From Spinacia oleracea (Eukaryota > Streptophyta > Magnoliopsida > Caryophyllales > Amaranthaceae), in NCBI RefSeq assembly GCF_020520425.1, contig NC_079487.1, positions 7,115,501 through 7,179,500 of the forward strand: a stretch of DNA of 64,000 nucleotides, written 5' to 3'. The notes below the pieces were generated by a model. That model saw only the letters and a list, made by a program, of their open reading frames with translations, searched no databases and was not told where the DNA came from. The translations under genes and the position numbers were made by a program. Of the stretch, positions 11,221 to 23,218 are shown piece by piece; within the stretch, counting starts at the first letter, position 1, and each line of letters starts with the position of its first letter.

Positions 11221-12599
11221 TGAAGGAAATAATGCCCTTGGTCCAAGTATGCATTCTATGTTAAGTCTAATAAATGCGGTTCAGTATTAATTAACAAGTT
11301 AATAATTCAGTGAGATCAAGTGAGCTGAATGCCTAGCTAGAGGCCGCTTCAGTTCAAGTGGAATTAATGATATTAATCCACAGCTTACTCTTGACTGAAC
11401 CCATAGGGTCACACAAATAGTACGTAAACGGATCAAGTATTTAATGGCATTAAATACTCCATCTATGAATATTCGGAACCGACGGATCTTGGTTTCAGTG
11501 GGAGCTAAGATCGTCACAGGCAAGAAATGAATACTCCGGAAACGATGATATTGCCGGAAACGGAAATATGGATCGTATCGGAAATATGAATATTATCCAA
11601 GTCGTAGATGTTGCCGGAAACGGAAACATGGTACGTATCGGAAAATATTATTGGAAATGGAAATATTACCAGAATCGGAAATATTGCCGGAAACGGAAAT
11701 ATTGTCAGAATTGGAAATATTACCGGAATCGGAAAATAATTCCGGAAACGGAAATATTAAATATTTGTTCGAAACGGAAATTAATTCCGGAATCGGAAAT
11801 ATTAAATATTGTTCGTATCGGAAATAAATTCCGGAACTGGAAATTTAATCGGAAGCGTATCGTACGAATTAGCATCGGACGAGGCCTGCCGGACGAAGGC
11901 CCAGCACGAAGCCGGGCCATCGCCCAGCAAGCACGCGCGCCACAAGCCCAGCCAAGGCAGCGCCCAGGCCTACCGCAAGGCAGGCCCAGCGCGCGCCAAG
12001 GCCACGGATGCGTGGGCCGCGCTGCGTGGGCTGCTGCTCGCACGCGCATGGGCAGCCCTTGTGGCTGCCGTGTGTGTGTGAGTTTGTGCTCATGCGTGAT
12101 TCCTAAATCTACAAGTGTTAGTGTATGATTAAATTTCTATTCCTAATTGGATAAATTAATTAAATAGAATTCATGTAGGATTCTAATTTCAATTAATTCG
12201 TATCCTACTAGGATTACGATTCCTTTTCCATAACTCTATAAATAAAGGCCTAGGGGTCATAATTTATACAACAAGTTTTAAGTATTCAAAACTAAGATTT
12301 TTAAGCAGAAAAATCAGCCAATATTCTTGCCTACCTAACCGAAAATATTAGAACCTTAAGGGCGATTCTAGTTGGTCAATCTTAAGGCGGATCCTGACGT
12401 GCTGTGGACTATCTACGGAGGGACGACACTTGGAGTCCTAAAGACTTGTTCTTGTTCGGTTCGGGCGCAGCTAGGGAAGGCACGCAACAAAGAGTATGCA
12501 TCTAAACTATGCTAAATGATTATGTGTAAATAATATGTTTCCTGGCTTTATGGTTTTTCCGCATGATTTATGAACTGTCATATGAATCATAACCTAACA
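11221..12599 (+). repeat. 3' LTR of element A
   Basis: 1379 bp. It differs from the 5' LTR by about four substitutions and the 14-bp duplication CCGCGCTGCGTGGG near 12017. It is followed directly by the target duplication GTCTT. Confidence 0.96.
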
Positions 12600-13171
12600 G
12601 TCTTCAGCATACCGTGAAGCTCAGTGAGCGTTTTGTCCAGACTATTCTAACTGTAGTTCAGTTTGAACTGATCATACCCGCTATGAAGAGAATGGAGGAT
12701 GGTGTCTATAGCCATTTCCTGAGAAAATTGCTGATCCGGCCGACTCATATTCTCAATGAGTCCAATCATTTTGAGAACATGTGGACTTACGGGCTCGCCT
12801 TTCTTAAGCTTGGTCTCAAGAATTTGCCTATGAGTCTCGAATCTTTCGACTCGAGCCAGATCTTGGAACATGTTCTTCAACTCACTGATGATTGTGAAAG
12901 CATCTGAGTTGATGAACGTTTTCTGCAGATCCGCACTCATGGTAGCGAGCATTAGACATTTCACATCCTTGTTGGCATCAATCCAACGATTGAGGGCTGC
13001 CTGAGTGACCCCGTCGCCTGCGGCTTCGGGCATCGCCTCATCTAGGACATACTCCTTTTCTTCCTGCATAAGAACTATTTGCAAGTTCCTTTGCCAGTCA
13101 AGGAAGTTTTTCCCGTTCAACTTCTCCTTTTCGAGAATTGATCGAATGTTGAATGAATTGTTGTTTGCCAT
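12600..13171 (-). pseudogene. Element B gag, N-terminal part, with premature stop
   Basis: Minus-strand gag starts at the ATG 13171 (MANNNSFNIRS) and runs to the insertion point of A at 12600. It is nearly identical to the element A gag. An in-frame TAG near 12646 replaces the Met of A's NYSMNS motif, ending the frame early. Joined to 2115-1 this would make one polyprotein, but further frameshifts lie in that half. Confidence 0.93.
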
Positions 13172-14026
13172 ATTAAAAACTACAATTGAAAAGAATAAAC
13201 AAATAAATAACCATTCACAGTTTCTCTTAATAAACTTAACTTCTAGCATACATGCATAATTCAATGTTTATTAAGCATTTTATTCAAGTTATGTATTCCG
13301 GCAGGTGTGAATAAAATGATTCCAAGATCCTAAAACCATTGAAGAACTAAGCACAGTTTGTCGACTTAATCCTAAAACATCTTAGGTAAGCAAAAGCCTT
13401 TTGCTAATAGTCTAGAAACTATTCTTGGTTGATAGGTACGTCTAAGAACTTATTAGGTAAACCTATCGATTTTGCCACGACATAAAAGGACTCCTTACTT
13501 ATATCGTTGAGTTTCACCAAAACTAACATGTACTCACAATTATTTGTGTACCTTGCCCCTTTAGGACCAATAAGTAACACCTCGCTGAGCGAAAACTATT
13601 ACTAGATTGATGTAAAGGATATCCAAGCAAGTGTATATTTTGGCATGGCACCTTTTAACTCAATTTTTAAGTTTGGAACTTAAGGCTCTTACTATGTTGG
13701 TTAGATTTTAAGTGAACTAAAATCCTTAATCATGCAACATAATCAAGCCACAATCTCATGCATAATTAAGACATATTTAAAGCAATAAATAACTTAAAGC
13801 ATGCATAAGATAAATGTGATCTAGTATGGCCCGACTTCATCTTGAAGCTTTGACTTCAAAGTCCGTCTTGAAAATCTCCGTGGGACGCACCATTTTCTTC
13901 AAATAGGATAAGCTATAACTAATTACAACTATTTGATGGTACGCAGACCATATTTGAATTGAAAAATAACTTTGGTACTTTAGACCAATTACATTCAAAT
14001 TAATGGTGCGCAGACCATATTTTCTA

Positions 14027-15152
14027 CGGTTTTTTCATGAAATGCCCTTGAGGTTTGCAAAAACGCACCAAATACCCTCGCGTCTTTTGAATCACATAAT
14101 ATACCCCTATTTTTTCCCAAGTTTGCACCAAATACCCCTAAATCGACTTTCCGTTAGTCCTCCGTTAAGTTGTGTTTATAATTCACAAAATACACCTATT
14201 TTGAAACTAAGTTGCACCAAATACCCAAACTGCTTTTAAACTGCAGAATTTGATTTCCACAAATCGTTCACCTAAATCAATTTAATCAACCTAAAAGTTA
14301 AACCTAAAACAGAAATATAAGTAATAATCAAATAAAATTGTGGAATAACAAGATTTATATAGCATTTAAGAGTGCTTTATTACATCCCCTGTTAGGAGCC
14401 TTTGAAAATCTTTATTCACTCTGCGTATTGCCCTACCTGGAAGCCTGGATGCACTTGGCGTGAATGCAAGGAAAAGAAACAAAAGAAAAAGAGGAGACAT
14501 TGCTGCTGCTAGCAATGTAGCATCACTATGGGGATTGGAAAGTCATCTTGTATGCCACTGAGAAATGTAATTACAAGAGGAGATAAAAGAGAAGTGATCC
14601 ATTCAGAAATCATGTTTTAGCAGCTTTGTGGTTGGGATAGTCTAGCCTCTCGAATGCAAGCTGGTTTCATTGGTTGGTTATCAATACGATTTCCCTTTAA
14701 TTTCTCTTCTGCAGTCTTGTTTTTCTCCATTCCCGACCTTTCTTCTCTGATCTAAACCCATTCTTGCAGCAGGTGCGGCACTGCAACACACAAAAAAGCC
14801 CCGGTAATTCAGTAATTTAGTATCTTAGTTCTTGTTTTGTCAAAGCCCCAAATTTCAATGGGCACAATTTAACCTGCAACACTAATATACTAATCCAATC
14901 AACAACCCTTTCTTTGTTAATTAGTACCTAAATCGACAATGATATACCCAAATTACCAACACTCAATTACCGAAAAAGCCCCAGTCGAGAACCCTAGTTT
15001 TCGAAAAACCCCCAATAAAACAACCCTAGTTTAACCAATCCTTCAATCGAAGAACCCTAATTTTTAAAACCCCCAATAAGAGAACCCTAATTTATAAAGA
15101 AACCCCCAATTTCACAACACAAAAACATCACAAAGAGAACATAGTGAAAAAG
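14027..15152 (-). other. Foreign 1.1-kb block in element B leader, gene-like
   Basis: A and C have 41 bp here (A about 5501-5541); B has 1126 bp instead. Both junctions are sharp (shared TTTTCTA on the left, AGTACATATAC on the right), with no target duplication and no clear terminal inverted repeats. Read on the minus strand it looks like the 5' end of a host gene: repeated ATTAGGGTT and GGGGTTT motifs, then a pyrimidine-rich stretch ending GTGTGTTGCAG (about 14783), a good splice acceptor, then an exon-like stretch with CRTCC, then 3' UTR-like sequence. I do not recognise the gene. The swap plus 41-bp loss fits template switching or repair filler better than clean transposition. Confidence 0.55.
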
Positions 15153-15689
15153 AGTACATATACAATATATACCATTCACCCATTCATTATCATGAATGGC
15201 CCACATAGCTGGTTAGTAAAACACATTATGCATCACGTAATCATTTGCAGCAATTAATCAAGGGCACCAATAATCTACCAATTATTCAGTCCTTATTAAT
15301 TCTAATCAAGTTGTTTTAACCTTAAGGATTTGTAGACCTAATCAAGAGTTTATGACTAAAGGGCTCCCACTTAAACCAATAAATTCGTATGCTTTACTAA
15401 TTTTAAACATAAAAATGTATTTCTAGTCTAACCGGAAACATACAAATTTAATTAAAATTTAAAGCTCATATGAATTTATAATTGAATCCAAAAAGTTTAA
15501 TTTAATTTCAGTCGTATTTAAATTAATTCATGATTTTAATTTTAGTAAAATAATTAGAATAAATAAAATTTATTATAATTACAATATTCAAAATTAAAAT
15601 CCAAGAAAATAATTTAAATTATTAATTTTTAAAATTAATTAAAATTACGTAAATTGAAAATTTCAAATTAAACATTCAAAACGATCTAA

Positions 15690-16235
15690 TCGCAACGCAA
15701 ACACCCTACGCATCGCACGCCCATGGGCCACACGCACACAGCCATCGCTGGCCATGTGCGCGCAGCCCATGCGCTGGTCGCATAGCTGCTGCATCTTCCC
15801 ATCGCAAGCCATCGCACAAGTGGTGCTCGCTGCGCGCGCGCCAGCGCTCGACGCACGCGAGCCAACGCTCGCTGTGCGCGCTCGCCAGCGCTTGCTGCGC
15901 GCGCTCCAGCGCTTGATGCACGCGAGCCATCGCTCGCTGTGCGCGAGCAATTGCGCGCGATCAACGCTGGGCGCAGCGCTCGTGGCACGCGAGCTTGCGC
16001 TCGCTGCGCGCGAGGCTGCGCGCGCTTGCGCGAGGCAGTGCGCGTTGTGGCGCAGCTCGCTTGCTGCCCACACGCGACTGCCATGCCTTGCCTTCGCCCA
16101 TGCCCATTCATCCATAGCTCGTGGCCCACGACACAAGGCAGGGCTGCTGCCTTGTGTTCGTGCACCATGCCCCTGCTCATTGCATTCGTGCCGCACGGGC
16201 GACGAGCTCCCTTGCTCGTCGTCGCATGCCTGCAC
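15690..16235 (-). repeat. GC-rich island in element B leader
   Basis: Counterpart of 4220-4950 in A and 26760-27350 in C. It is rich in short inverted repeats such as CGAGCCATCGCTCG and TTGCGCGCG, without the regular array seen in A. Overlapping open frames on both strands follow from GC content. Confidence 0.8.
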
Positions 16236-16968
16236 TACACAACACCCTTTAAGGGTAACACGAAGCGTCCATTGCTTTGTGCGTGCAAGTTATATGAACG
16301 AATCGCATAAAAATTTAAAATTTATATTTAAAATTAATGACAAATTAATAAATAATATTAATTTCATAATTTTAGGGCGAAAAATCGAAAATTTATTATT
16401 CAATTGATTTCCGATTATCATGGATTCAAGCCTAGGTCATAAAAATTTAAAATTTATCATAAATTTACAATTTTTATGGTGGTTTTTAATCATAGGTTTC
16501 TAATTAAATTATAATTAATTATGAAAATCAAAATAATTCTAAATTATTCTAATTTTAAACAAATTAATCATAATTACAAATTAGATTGCATAATTAACAA
16601 GGCTAGGAATTCAAACTTGTTAAACATATACAGTAGGTCAATCAAAAATTCAAGATTTATCAACAAGAATCGCAAATATTTAATTTAACATCTTAAATTT
16701 ACGAAATTTTGCATTCGAAAAACTAAAACCTTCGAAAAGTCATAGTTAGGCTTCGAATTTGAGAATGCCTTTTACATGCGGAATTGACACAAAAATCACT
16801 CGATTTGGATGAGTAACGAAGAAACTGCCGAAAAACTGCGTACGTATAATTAAATAAACGCAATTTGCAATTAATTAACAATTACGAAAATTAATCACCC
16901 CTTTTAATTCTTGCAAATTTGTAATATTTAACCATGTTCATGCAATTTAGATTATGAAAATAATAAGA

Positions 16969-16981
16969 GGCTCTGATACCA
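16969..16981 (-). other. Primer binding site of element B (tRNA-iMet type)
   Basis: Minus strand TGGTATCAGAGCC, one base from the LTR end at 16983. It matches the plant initiator-Met tRNA 3' end exactly. Confidence 0.88.
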
Positions 16982-16982
16982 C

Positions 16983-18365
16983 TGATAGGTTATGATACAT
17001 ATGACAATTCATAAATCATGCGGAAACAACCATTAAGCCAGGAATACATATTATTTACACATAATCATATAGCATAGTTTAGATGCATACTCTTTGTTGC
17101 GTGCCTTCCCTAGCTGCGCCCGAACCGAACAAGAACAAGTCTTTAGGACTCCAAGTGTCGTCCCTCCGTAGATAGTCCACAGCACGTCCGGATCCGCCTT
17201 AAGATTGACCAACTAGAATCGCCCTTAAGGTACTAAAGATTTTCGGCACTTATAGTCAAGGAATGTGTCTGAATTTTCTCTCAAAAACTCACTTTGAATA
17301 CTTGAATAATGTATTGAAAATATGTGACCCTAGGCACCTATTTATAGAGTTATGGAAAAGGTTTTGGAATCCTATTAGGATACTAATTTATTTAATTATA
17401 ACCCTACTAGGACTCTAATTAAATAATCATTATCTAATAGTTTTAGGATTTAATCACACTTCGAATCCTGATTGCTTCAGGATTCCCGCACAAGCATTGC
17501 ACGAGCACCGTACACCCGCGCAAGCCTTGCGGCCCACGCTAGGCGCACAGCGCTCGGCCCACTGCTGTGCTCCCGCGCGCGCGCCCAAGGCTTTGGCTGG
17601 GCCTGGCCTTGCGCTGGGCCTGGTCGAGGCTTGGCGTGCGTTGGTGTGCGTTGGCTCGCTGGGCGACGGCCTGGCTTCGTGCTGGGCCTTCGTCTAGCGG
17701 GCCTCGTCCGATGCTAATTCGTACGATACGCTTCCGATTAAATTCCCGATTGCGGAATTCATTTCCGATACGAACAATATTTAATATTTCCGATTCCGGA
17801 ATCAATTTCCGTTTCGAACAAATATTTAATATTTCCGTTTCCGGAATTATTTTCCGATTCCGATAATATTTCCGATTCTGACAATATTTCCGTTTCCGGC
17901 AATATTTCCGATTCTGGCAATATTTCCATTTCCGATAATATTTTCCGATACGTACCATGTTTCCGTTTCCGGCAACATCTACGACTTGGATAATATTTAT
18001 ATTTCCGATACGATCCATATTTCCGTTTCCGGCAATATCATCGTTTCCGGAGTATTCATTTCTTGCCTGTGACGATCTCAGCTCCCACTGAAACCAAGAT
18101 CCGTCGATTCCGAATATCCATAGATGGAGTATTTAATGCCATTAAATACTTGATCCGTTTATGTACTATTTGTGTGACCCTACGGGTTCAGTCAAGAGTA
18201 AGCTGTGGATTAATATCATTAATTCCACTTGAACTGAAGCGGCCTCTAGCTAGGCATTCAGCTCACTTGATCTCACTGAATTATTAACTTGTTAATTAAT
18301 ACTGAACCGCATTTATTAGACTTAACATAGAATGCATACTTGGACCAAGGGCATTATTTCCTTCA
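16983..18365 (-). repeat. 5' LTR of element B
   Basis: 1383 bp with TG...CA ends on the minus strand (the LTR end reads CATAACCTATCA, one change from CCTAACA in A and C). It holds the U3 tandem array (17720-18055), a GC-rich block of the B/C type, and a TATA box CTATAAATAGG at 17348-17338. Confidence 0.95.
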
Positions 18366-18556
18366 ATTAGCTTTAGATTATCTCTACCATATGCATGAAG
18401 TTTATAAAAGTAAGGATTTCGAAATAACGAGATATCTAAGTATACAATTAATCAATTGTAAATTTTTTTAGGTTTTAATCAACTACTTTTATATGAGAGA
18501 ATATAGAGGAAAATGAGTGTAAATAAGGAAAAACGAAAACATGTGACATGCACATG

Positions 18557-18927
18557 GGAAATCAAGGCCGGAAATTAGTGGTCAACGCCAGAAAATCCAA
18601 AATGGTTGTCCATGGAAAGTTTTTTTTAATAAAAAATTTAAGGTCCTTTTCCGCAAAATAAAAAATTTAAGATTGTTTCTCGCAAAAAATGGGTTATAAA
18701 AGGTTGTTTTTGGCAAATTTGTCTTTTGGTTTTAAGGGGAAAAGGGCGAGGTTAGCAAAACCGGCGAAGTCAATACCGGAAATGAGCAGTCAACGACGGA
18801 AAAGAGAAAAATGTTGTTTCTCGCAATTTTTTTTTAGTTTAAGCTTCCTTTTCGCAAATATTTTTTTAAAAGGTTGTTTCTTGCAAAAAAATGGGTTATA
18901 AAATGTTATTTTTGGCAAATTTGCCAT
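18557..18927. repeat. Degenerate tandem dimer of about 175-195 bp
   Basis: Two related units in tandem, each starting near GTCAACGNCNGAAAA and ending in a shared stretch with AATGGGTTATAAAA and TTTTTGGCAAATTTG (about 18685-18722 and 18892-18927). No coding potential. The origin is not recognised. Confidence 0.6.
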
Positions 18928-18961
18928 AGGTAAATGATTCATTTTACGGTAGAGCAGTGGC

Positions 18962-19590
18962 TAAGAGCATGATCAGCCCACAGCCAAGTGTTAAAGTTGT
19001 GTTGACATGACGTGTATGACTCATCAGTTTAAGATCAAACAAAGAGAATTGTAGCATTGAAGTGGATAAGTTTTAACAAAATTTTAAATTGATTCTTGAA
19101 AATTTAACTGAAACTTGGTTAATTTGTGTAAATGTGTGTGTTAAATTAAATTATAAAATAATAAAATAATATTATACAAAAATGTATAAGTCTTAAATGA
19201 ATTTGAAGGGTAAAGAGCTAAATTTGATTAAATTTTAAGGATGGTTATCAATAATTTAATTATTTTAAAGAATATTAATAATTAATTATTAAATAAATAT
19301 ATAATAAATAATACTAATCTGTAATTAATTACTAAGTAATTATAATAAATTATAAATATTAATAATAATAATTCATAATTAATAATTAATAAATGAATAA
19401 TAATTAATAACTAATAATTCGTAATTAATTACTAAAAATAATAACAAATGATAAATAATAAATTATAATTAATAATAAATAATTAGTTATATATAATAAT
19501 AATAATATAATATAAATATAAATAATAAGTAATATAAATAATATAAATAATATAAATAATATAACTAATAATAAATAAATAATAATAATA

Positions 19591-19626
<36 letters not shown>

Positions 19627-20485
19627 GTTCAATTGAATTGAATTAAACTTAACTTAACTGAACTGAACTATACTGAACTTAATGCTCCTGAACTGAACTA
19701 AACTGAACTGAACTGAACTGAATGCTCCTGAACTGAACTGAACTGAACTGAATGCTCCTCAACTGAACTGAAATAAACTGAACTGCGAAATAAGTTGAAG
19801 CTGAAATTAAGCCAAAAAGAACAAGGCCTACCTCTATTAGACTTGTTTATGGTGTATTCTCATTGCTGGTGTTGTATTGGTCATAGATAGTTATAACTTT
19901 TTTTTGACGGAAGGATAGTTATAACTTGTAACAAACATATCACTCTTTATCAAAGTCACTCCAGTGTTTATTGTTTGGGTCACATTTTTCATTGGTTGGA
20001 GTCACATTTATCCTCGAGTGAGGTAACTTTAGTCATCGAATAAGGTCACTTGTGTATTTTGTCGGGGTTCACTTTTATCTTTGGTCTGTGTCACTTTTTA
20101 CCTTGAGTGAGTTATATTTTTCACCTTTTACGCATTAGGTTAGATGTACAATAAAATACCGTAGATCGGGAGCACACAAATTTTTTTACAAAGAGAATTA
20201 TAGCATTGAAGTGGATGAGTTTTAACAAAATCTTAAATTGAGTCTTGCAAAATTAAGACTCAACTTAAACTTGGTGTGTGTGTTAAACTAAATAAATAAA
20301 TAAATAAAAAATATTATACATAAATTTATAAGACTTAAATGAATTTGAAGGGTGAGGAGCTAAATTTGATTGAATTTTAAAGAGTCTTAACAATAATTTA
20401 ATTTTTAATTACGAAATAAATGCTGACATAACATTTGATTATTTGAAGAAAGTATTAAGACAAGACCCCATTAAACTTGCTCTAA
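18962..20485. repeat. Composite repeat: diverged 230-bp direct repeats, AT-rich core and GAACT tract
   Basis: Copies at about 19031-19262 and 20190-20410 share motifs such as GCATTGAAGTGGAT, AATGAATTTGAAGGGT and GAGCTAAATTTGATT. Between them lie 380 bp of nearly pure A/T (19260-19640) with ATT repeats, and a (GAACT)n tract (about 19632-19790) interrupted by AATGCTCCT. The outer ends are loosely inverted (AGAGCATGATCAGCCCA versus TGGGGT...TTGCTCT), suggesting an old inverted-repeat element, unproven. No gene seen. Confidence 0.5.
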
Positions 20486-21552
20486 GCCTGTGCGTTGTCC
20501 TAATATTATTTTTTTCGTTGATTTTGTTTATTTACATAGTATATTTTAGAACTATGTGTCTACATCATTACATTATAAGACTACAACATCTTATAATAAT
20601 TAGGTAAATGACTTAGTTTATGAGGAGTAGTTGCTAAGCTCATGTGTTGTCCTGATTAGTCGTCTCCTTGGTTGTATTTTATTTATTTACTAATCGAGTA
20701 TATTTTTTTTTCAAATTTTGCATCTACAACATCGCATTGTAAGAGTACAACATCTTATAGTGCAAAGTCTTGTCGTAATATACGCATCACATCTCACACG
20801 TTTTGATATTTGTCAATAGCTATAAGCACGTACACAAGCATAAACTAACAATCCAGTCACACAAACAAGAAAATTCGACAGTTTAGATTGATATCCCGAT
20901 TATCGACAAGTGAAACATTTTACACGAATCTAGGATGCACCTATAGAGGTACTCCTATGAAGATTAGCCTTAGAAGTTAGAACATACCCCGTCACTGTAT
21001 AAATACTCTAATACCAGTTGCTCTTAGAGCGAATTCAATCAACATCACCATTATTGAGTTTTTTCTTCGTTATATCAAAATTCATAATCCAGTACATGCA
21101 ACTTGCCAACTTTTAGTAATGTAAAATAAGGGGATGAGATGTTAAGAGTTTGATTCACATGTGAGCTGATATTAGTTGTTTCACATGGAAGAAATAGAGA
21201 GAGATTAACTAACATATAACCAATTGGGTTTTAGGATGGAAATCCACCAGGTTAATTTATATATATGCGGTCAATCTCTTGGACTTGTGTAAGGCCCAAT
21301 GAGTTTATCATGGGACAACTTTTAATGGACGGAGGAAATAGTGATTTACGGAGTAATTAATAAATTAAGATACATAATTTTCAACTTTTAAACAACATAA
21401 GAATTTCTTTACCGAAAAGTTGATTATCTATCCTAAGCTTTTTCTATGATTTCCCTCTTCAAATAATTAACTCAATATTCTTCTCTAAAAGTTGATGAAA
21501 TGATGTTCCTTTTTCTTTCCAAAAAGCTCCTCAATTTCATAACATTTGTTCT
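20486..21552. other. Intergenic, nothing recognised
   Basis: AT-rich sequence downstream of the UGT gene at 21553. No coding exon, RNA gene or clear transposon end was found. Confidence 0.6.
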
Positions 21553-23067
21553 TCAATTAGCAATTCTAGATCTTTTGTCTTTTAAAGGTCCCTCCATGTT
21601 GATTACTTCCACTAAGAAACATTCAAGATTGTTTTTAGAAGAACCACCTTCCATAATGGCTTCTAGGGCCAACTCCATCCACTTCTTTGTATTTTTCCTT
21701 ATCTTGTGTCCGATCTCTTCGTCTCCCATAACTTTCTCTACACATCGTTTGACCTCTTCTCGTCCCACAATAGTAATACCCTCGTTATTCTTTTTCTTCG
21801 CCTTGATTCCCACTCCCCAAACCTCCTCCACCAACTTGGCGTTGGTAGGTTGGTCTGATATCTGTGGGACTCCAATCATGGGCACCCCAATTACCAGACT
21901 CTCTAGTATCGAGTTCCACCCACAGTGTGTCACAAAACAACCTATCGAAGGATGGCTTAGGACTTCCACTTGGCAACACCATGGCACGATCAACCCTTTC
22001 TCTAGCGGGCTACCACCAAATGGGCCAAGCCCGTTTTTTAATATATCATCTATAACTACCTCATCTTCATCTCCCATAACTTTATTATGGGTAATGGGCC
22101 GAACTACCCACAAGTAAGGCCGGCCCGTTAAGTCTAACCCATGCAATATCTCCTCAAATTGCTTCCGTTTTATAACGGCCATGCTCCCAAATGACACGTA
22201 GATAACTGATTTCTCTGCTTTGTTCTCCAACCATGCTAAATACTCCCTGGACCTCTCAAACAAATCACAGCCGTATGATGCATCATACGGATCAATCATG
22301 TCTGAATAGGCGGACGGAATCAACGGCCCGATGGTGATCATTTTCATACGATGATCATGATCAAAGGCCTTGGTAATCGCAGCTTCTTCAAGAGCATCAA
22401 ATGAGTTAATAAAGACCGTTAGAATGGGGTCCCTTTCAAGGACTCTGATGTGATCCTCAATAGTGGGAGCAGCGAAATAGTGTGGACTTGAGGGTAGCAG
22501 AAAAGTAGGAAGATCACAACTCTCAAAGAGTGGCAAACCCGGTAATTCTACGCCAAGTTGGGGGCATTTTTTGTTGTCGTCGTCATCATTTCTGTTAATA
22601 CCGTTGAAATAACGGTTATAAATTGCAAACGTGGTTGCTGATTGGATAAACAACAAAGCTGATGGCACGTGTAGTTCACGCGCTACGTCAGCAGCCCAAG
22701 GAAGCATTAAAGAATAGATCACAAGATCGACCGGGCGGCCCTTGTTTGAGAGTGAAAGGATGAGATCATGGAGGGAAGTGGACCCCACGCGCTTGGCCTT
22801 TTCAGCTACGCTACGTGGATCGTCCGACGGCTTAACACCGTCGTCAAACCCGGTCATGAAGGTAGCAAAGAAAAAACGGTCAAGATTCGACGACGATCCT
22901 TTGGAGGGGAGGTTGATTCGGGTGAGGGCGTTGGCCGTAGTGGCAAAGGTGACATATATAGTTGGGGAGGCGCGTGTGAGTTGCTTAGCAAGTTGGAGCG
23001 TGGGGTTTAAGTGACCTTGTGCCGAGGCAACGATGAGAAGAAGATGACGGTGGTTTTGGCTGCTCAT
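21553..23067 (-). CDS. UDP-glycosyltransferase, UGT75-like (504 aa)
   Basis: Intronless family-1 glycosyltransferase that moves a sugar, probably glucose, from UDP-sugar to a small molecule in the cytosol. The start is the ATG at 23067 (MSSQNHRHLLL). Visible: the N-terminal acceptor-binding domain with catalytic His in SAQGHLNP (about residue 19); LMLPWAADVARELHVPSALL, typical of group L/UGT75; and a complete PSPG donor box (about residues 358-401) from VPWCCQVEVLSHPS through THCGWNS to SDQ. The final Gln usually goes with UDP-glucose. The box reads PQISDQ where relatives have PQWTDQ. Length fits the family. UGT75 members act on anthocyanins, auxin/abscisic acid-type acids and crocetin; the acceptor cannot be read from sequence. 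A second UGT75-like gene lies at 60569-61990. Confidence 0.93.
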   Translation of the reverse strand: MSSQNHRHLLLIVASAQGHLNPTLQLAKQLTRASPTIYVTFATTANALTRINLPSKGSSSNLDRFFFATFMTGFDDGVKPSDDPRSVAEKAKRVGSTSLHDLILSLSNKGRPVDLVIYSLMLPWAADVARELHVPSALLFIQSATTFAIYNRYFNGINRNDDDDNKKCPQLGVELPGLPLFESCDLPTFLLPSSPHYFAAPTIEDHIRVLERDPILTVFINSFDALEEAAITKAFDHDHRMKMITIGPLIPSAYSDMIDPYDASYGCDLFERSREYLAWLENKAEKSVIYVSFGSMAVIKRKQFEEILHGLDLTGRPYLWVVRPITHNKVMGDEDEVVIDDILKNGLGPFGGSPLEKGLIVPWCCQVEVLSHPSIGCFVTHCGWNSILESLVIGVPMIGVPQISDQPTNAKLVEEVWGVGIKAKKKNNEGITIVGREEVKRCVEKVMGDEEIGHKIRKNTKKWMELALEAIMEGGSSKNNLECFLVEVINMEGPLKDKRSRIAN

Positions 23068-23173
23068 GGTAAGTGTAGAATGTAGAATTTGAGGAGAGAG
23101 AAAGCAATGGAGTAGTGTAGATGAGAAGTGAAGTGTGTGGTTGTGGTCCTTGACTCCTTGTAGTGCTTCGTAA

Positions 23174-23183
23174 GATATTTATG
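23174..23183 (-). promoter_or_regulatory. Putative TATA box of the 21553-23067 UGT gene
   Basis: CATAAATATC on the minus strand, about 107 bp upstream of the ATG. The terminus of a MITE begins 35 bp further upstream. Confidence 0.4.
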
Positions 23184-23218
23184 TTGTAGCTTAAGGGTAC
23201 ATTATGAGGTTGTTTTTT

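Larger units (their letters stand above)
2116..12599 (+). mobile_element. Complete Ty1-copia element A (Angela/BARE-like), nested in B
   Basis: Intact 10.5-kb LTR retrotransposon. LTRs at 2116-3480 and 11221-12599 both start TGAAGGAAAT and end CCTAACA. The flanking 5-bp direct repeats are GTCTT (2111-2115 and 12600-12604), and they rejoin B's gag when A is removed. By eye the LTRs differ by about four substitutions plus one 14-bp indel, which implies a very recent insertion. Order is LTR, primer site, 2.9-kb leader with a GC-rich island, single gag-pol frame, 0.86-kb 3' untranslated region, polypurine tract, LTR. Domain order (protease, integrase, reverse transcriptase, RNase H) defines copia. 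The integrase and gag motifs resemble the Angela/BARE lineage as I know it. Confidence 0.96.
13172..16968 (-). other. Element B untranslated leader
   Basis: Matches the leaders of A and C in reverse orientation, apart from the foreign block at 14027-15152. It contains the GC-rich island (about 15690-16235). No coding region is supported. Confidence 0.85.
1..18365 (-). mobile_element. Ty1-copia (Angela/BARE-like) element B, partial, interrupted by element A
   Basis: Minus-strand LTR retrotransposon whose 3' part lies beyond the left edge. Read on the minus strand it has a 5' LTR (18365-16983), a tRNA-iMet-type primer site, a long leader, a gag start at 13171, gag to 12600, then element A (2116-12599), then the rest of gag-pol from 2115 to 1. 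The two halves join in register across the GTCTT duplicated by A. Its LTR is the same variant as element C and differs in the GC-rich part from element A. The coding region is broken at several points, and 1126 bp of foreign DNA sits in the leader. The base after the LTR is 18366; B's own target duplication cannot be checked because its other end is missing. Confidence 0.93.
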
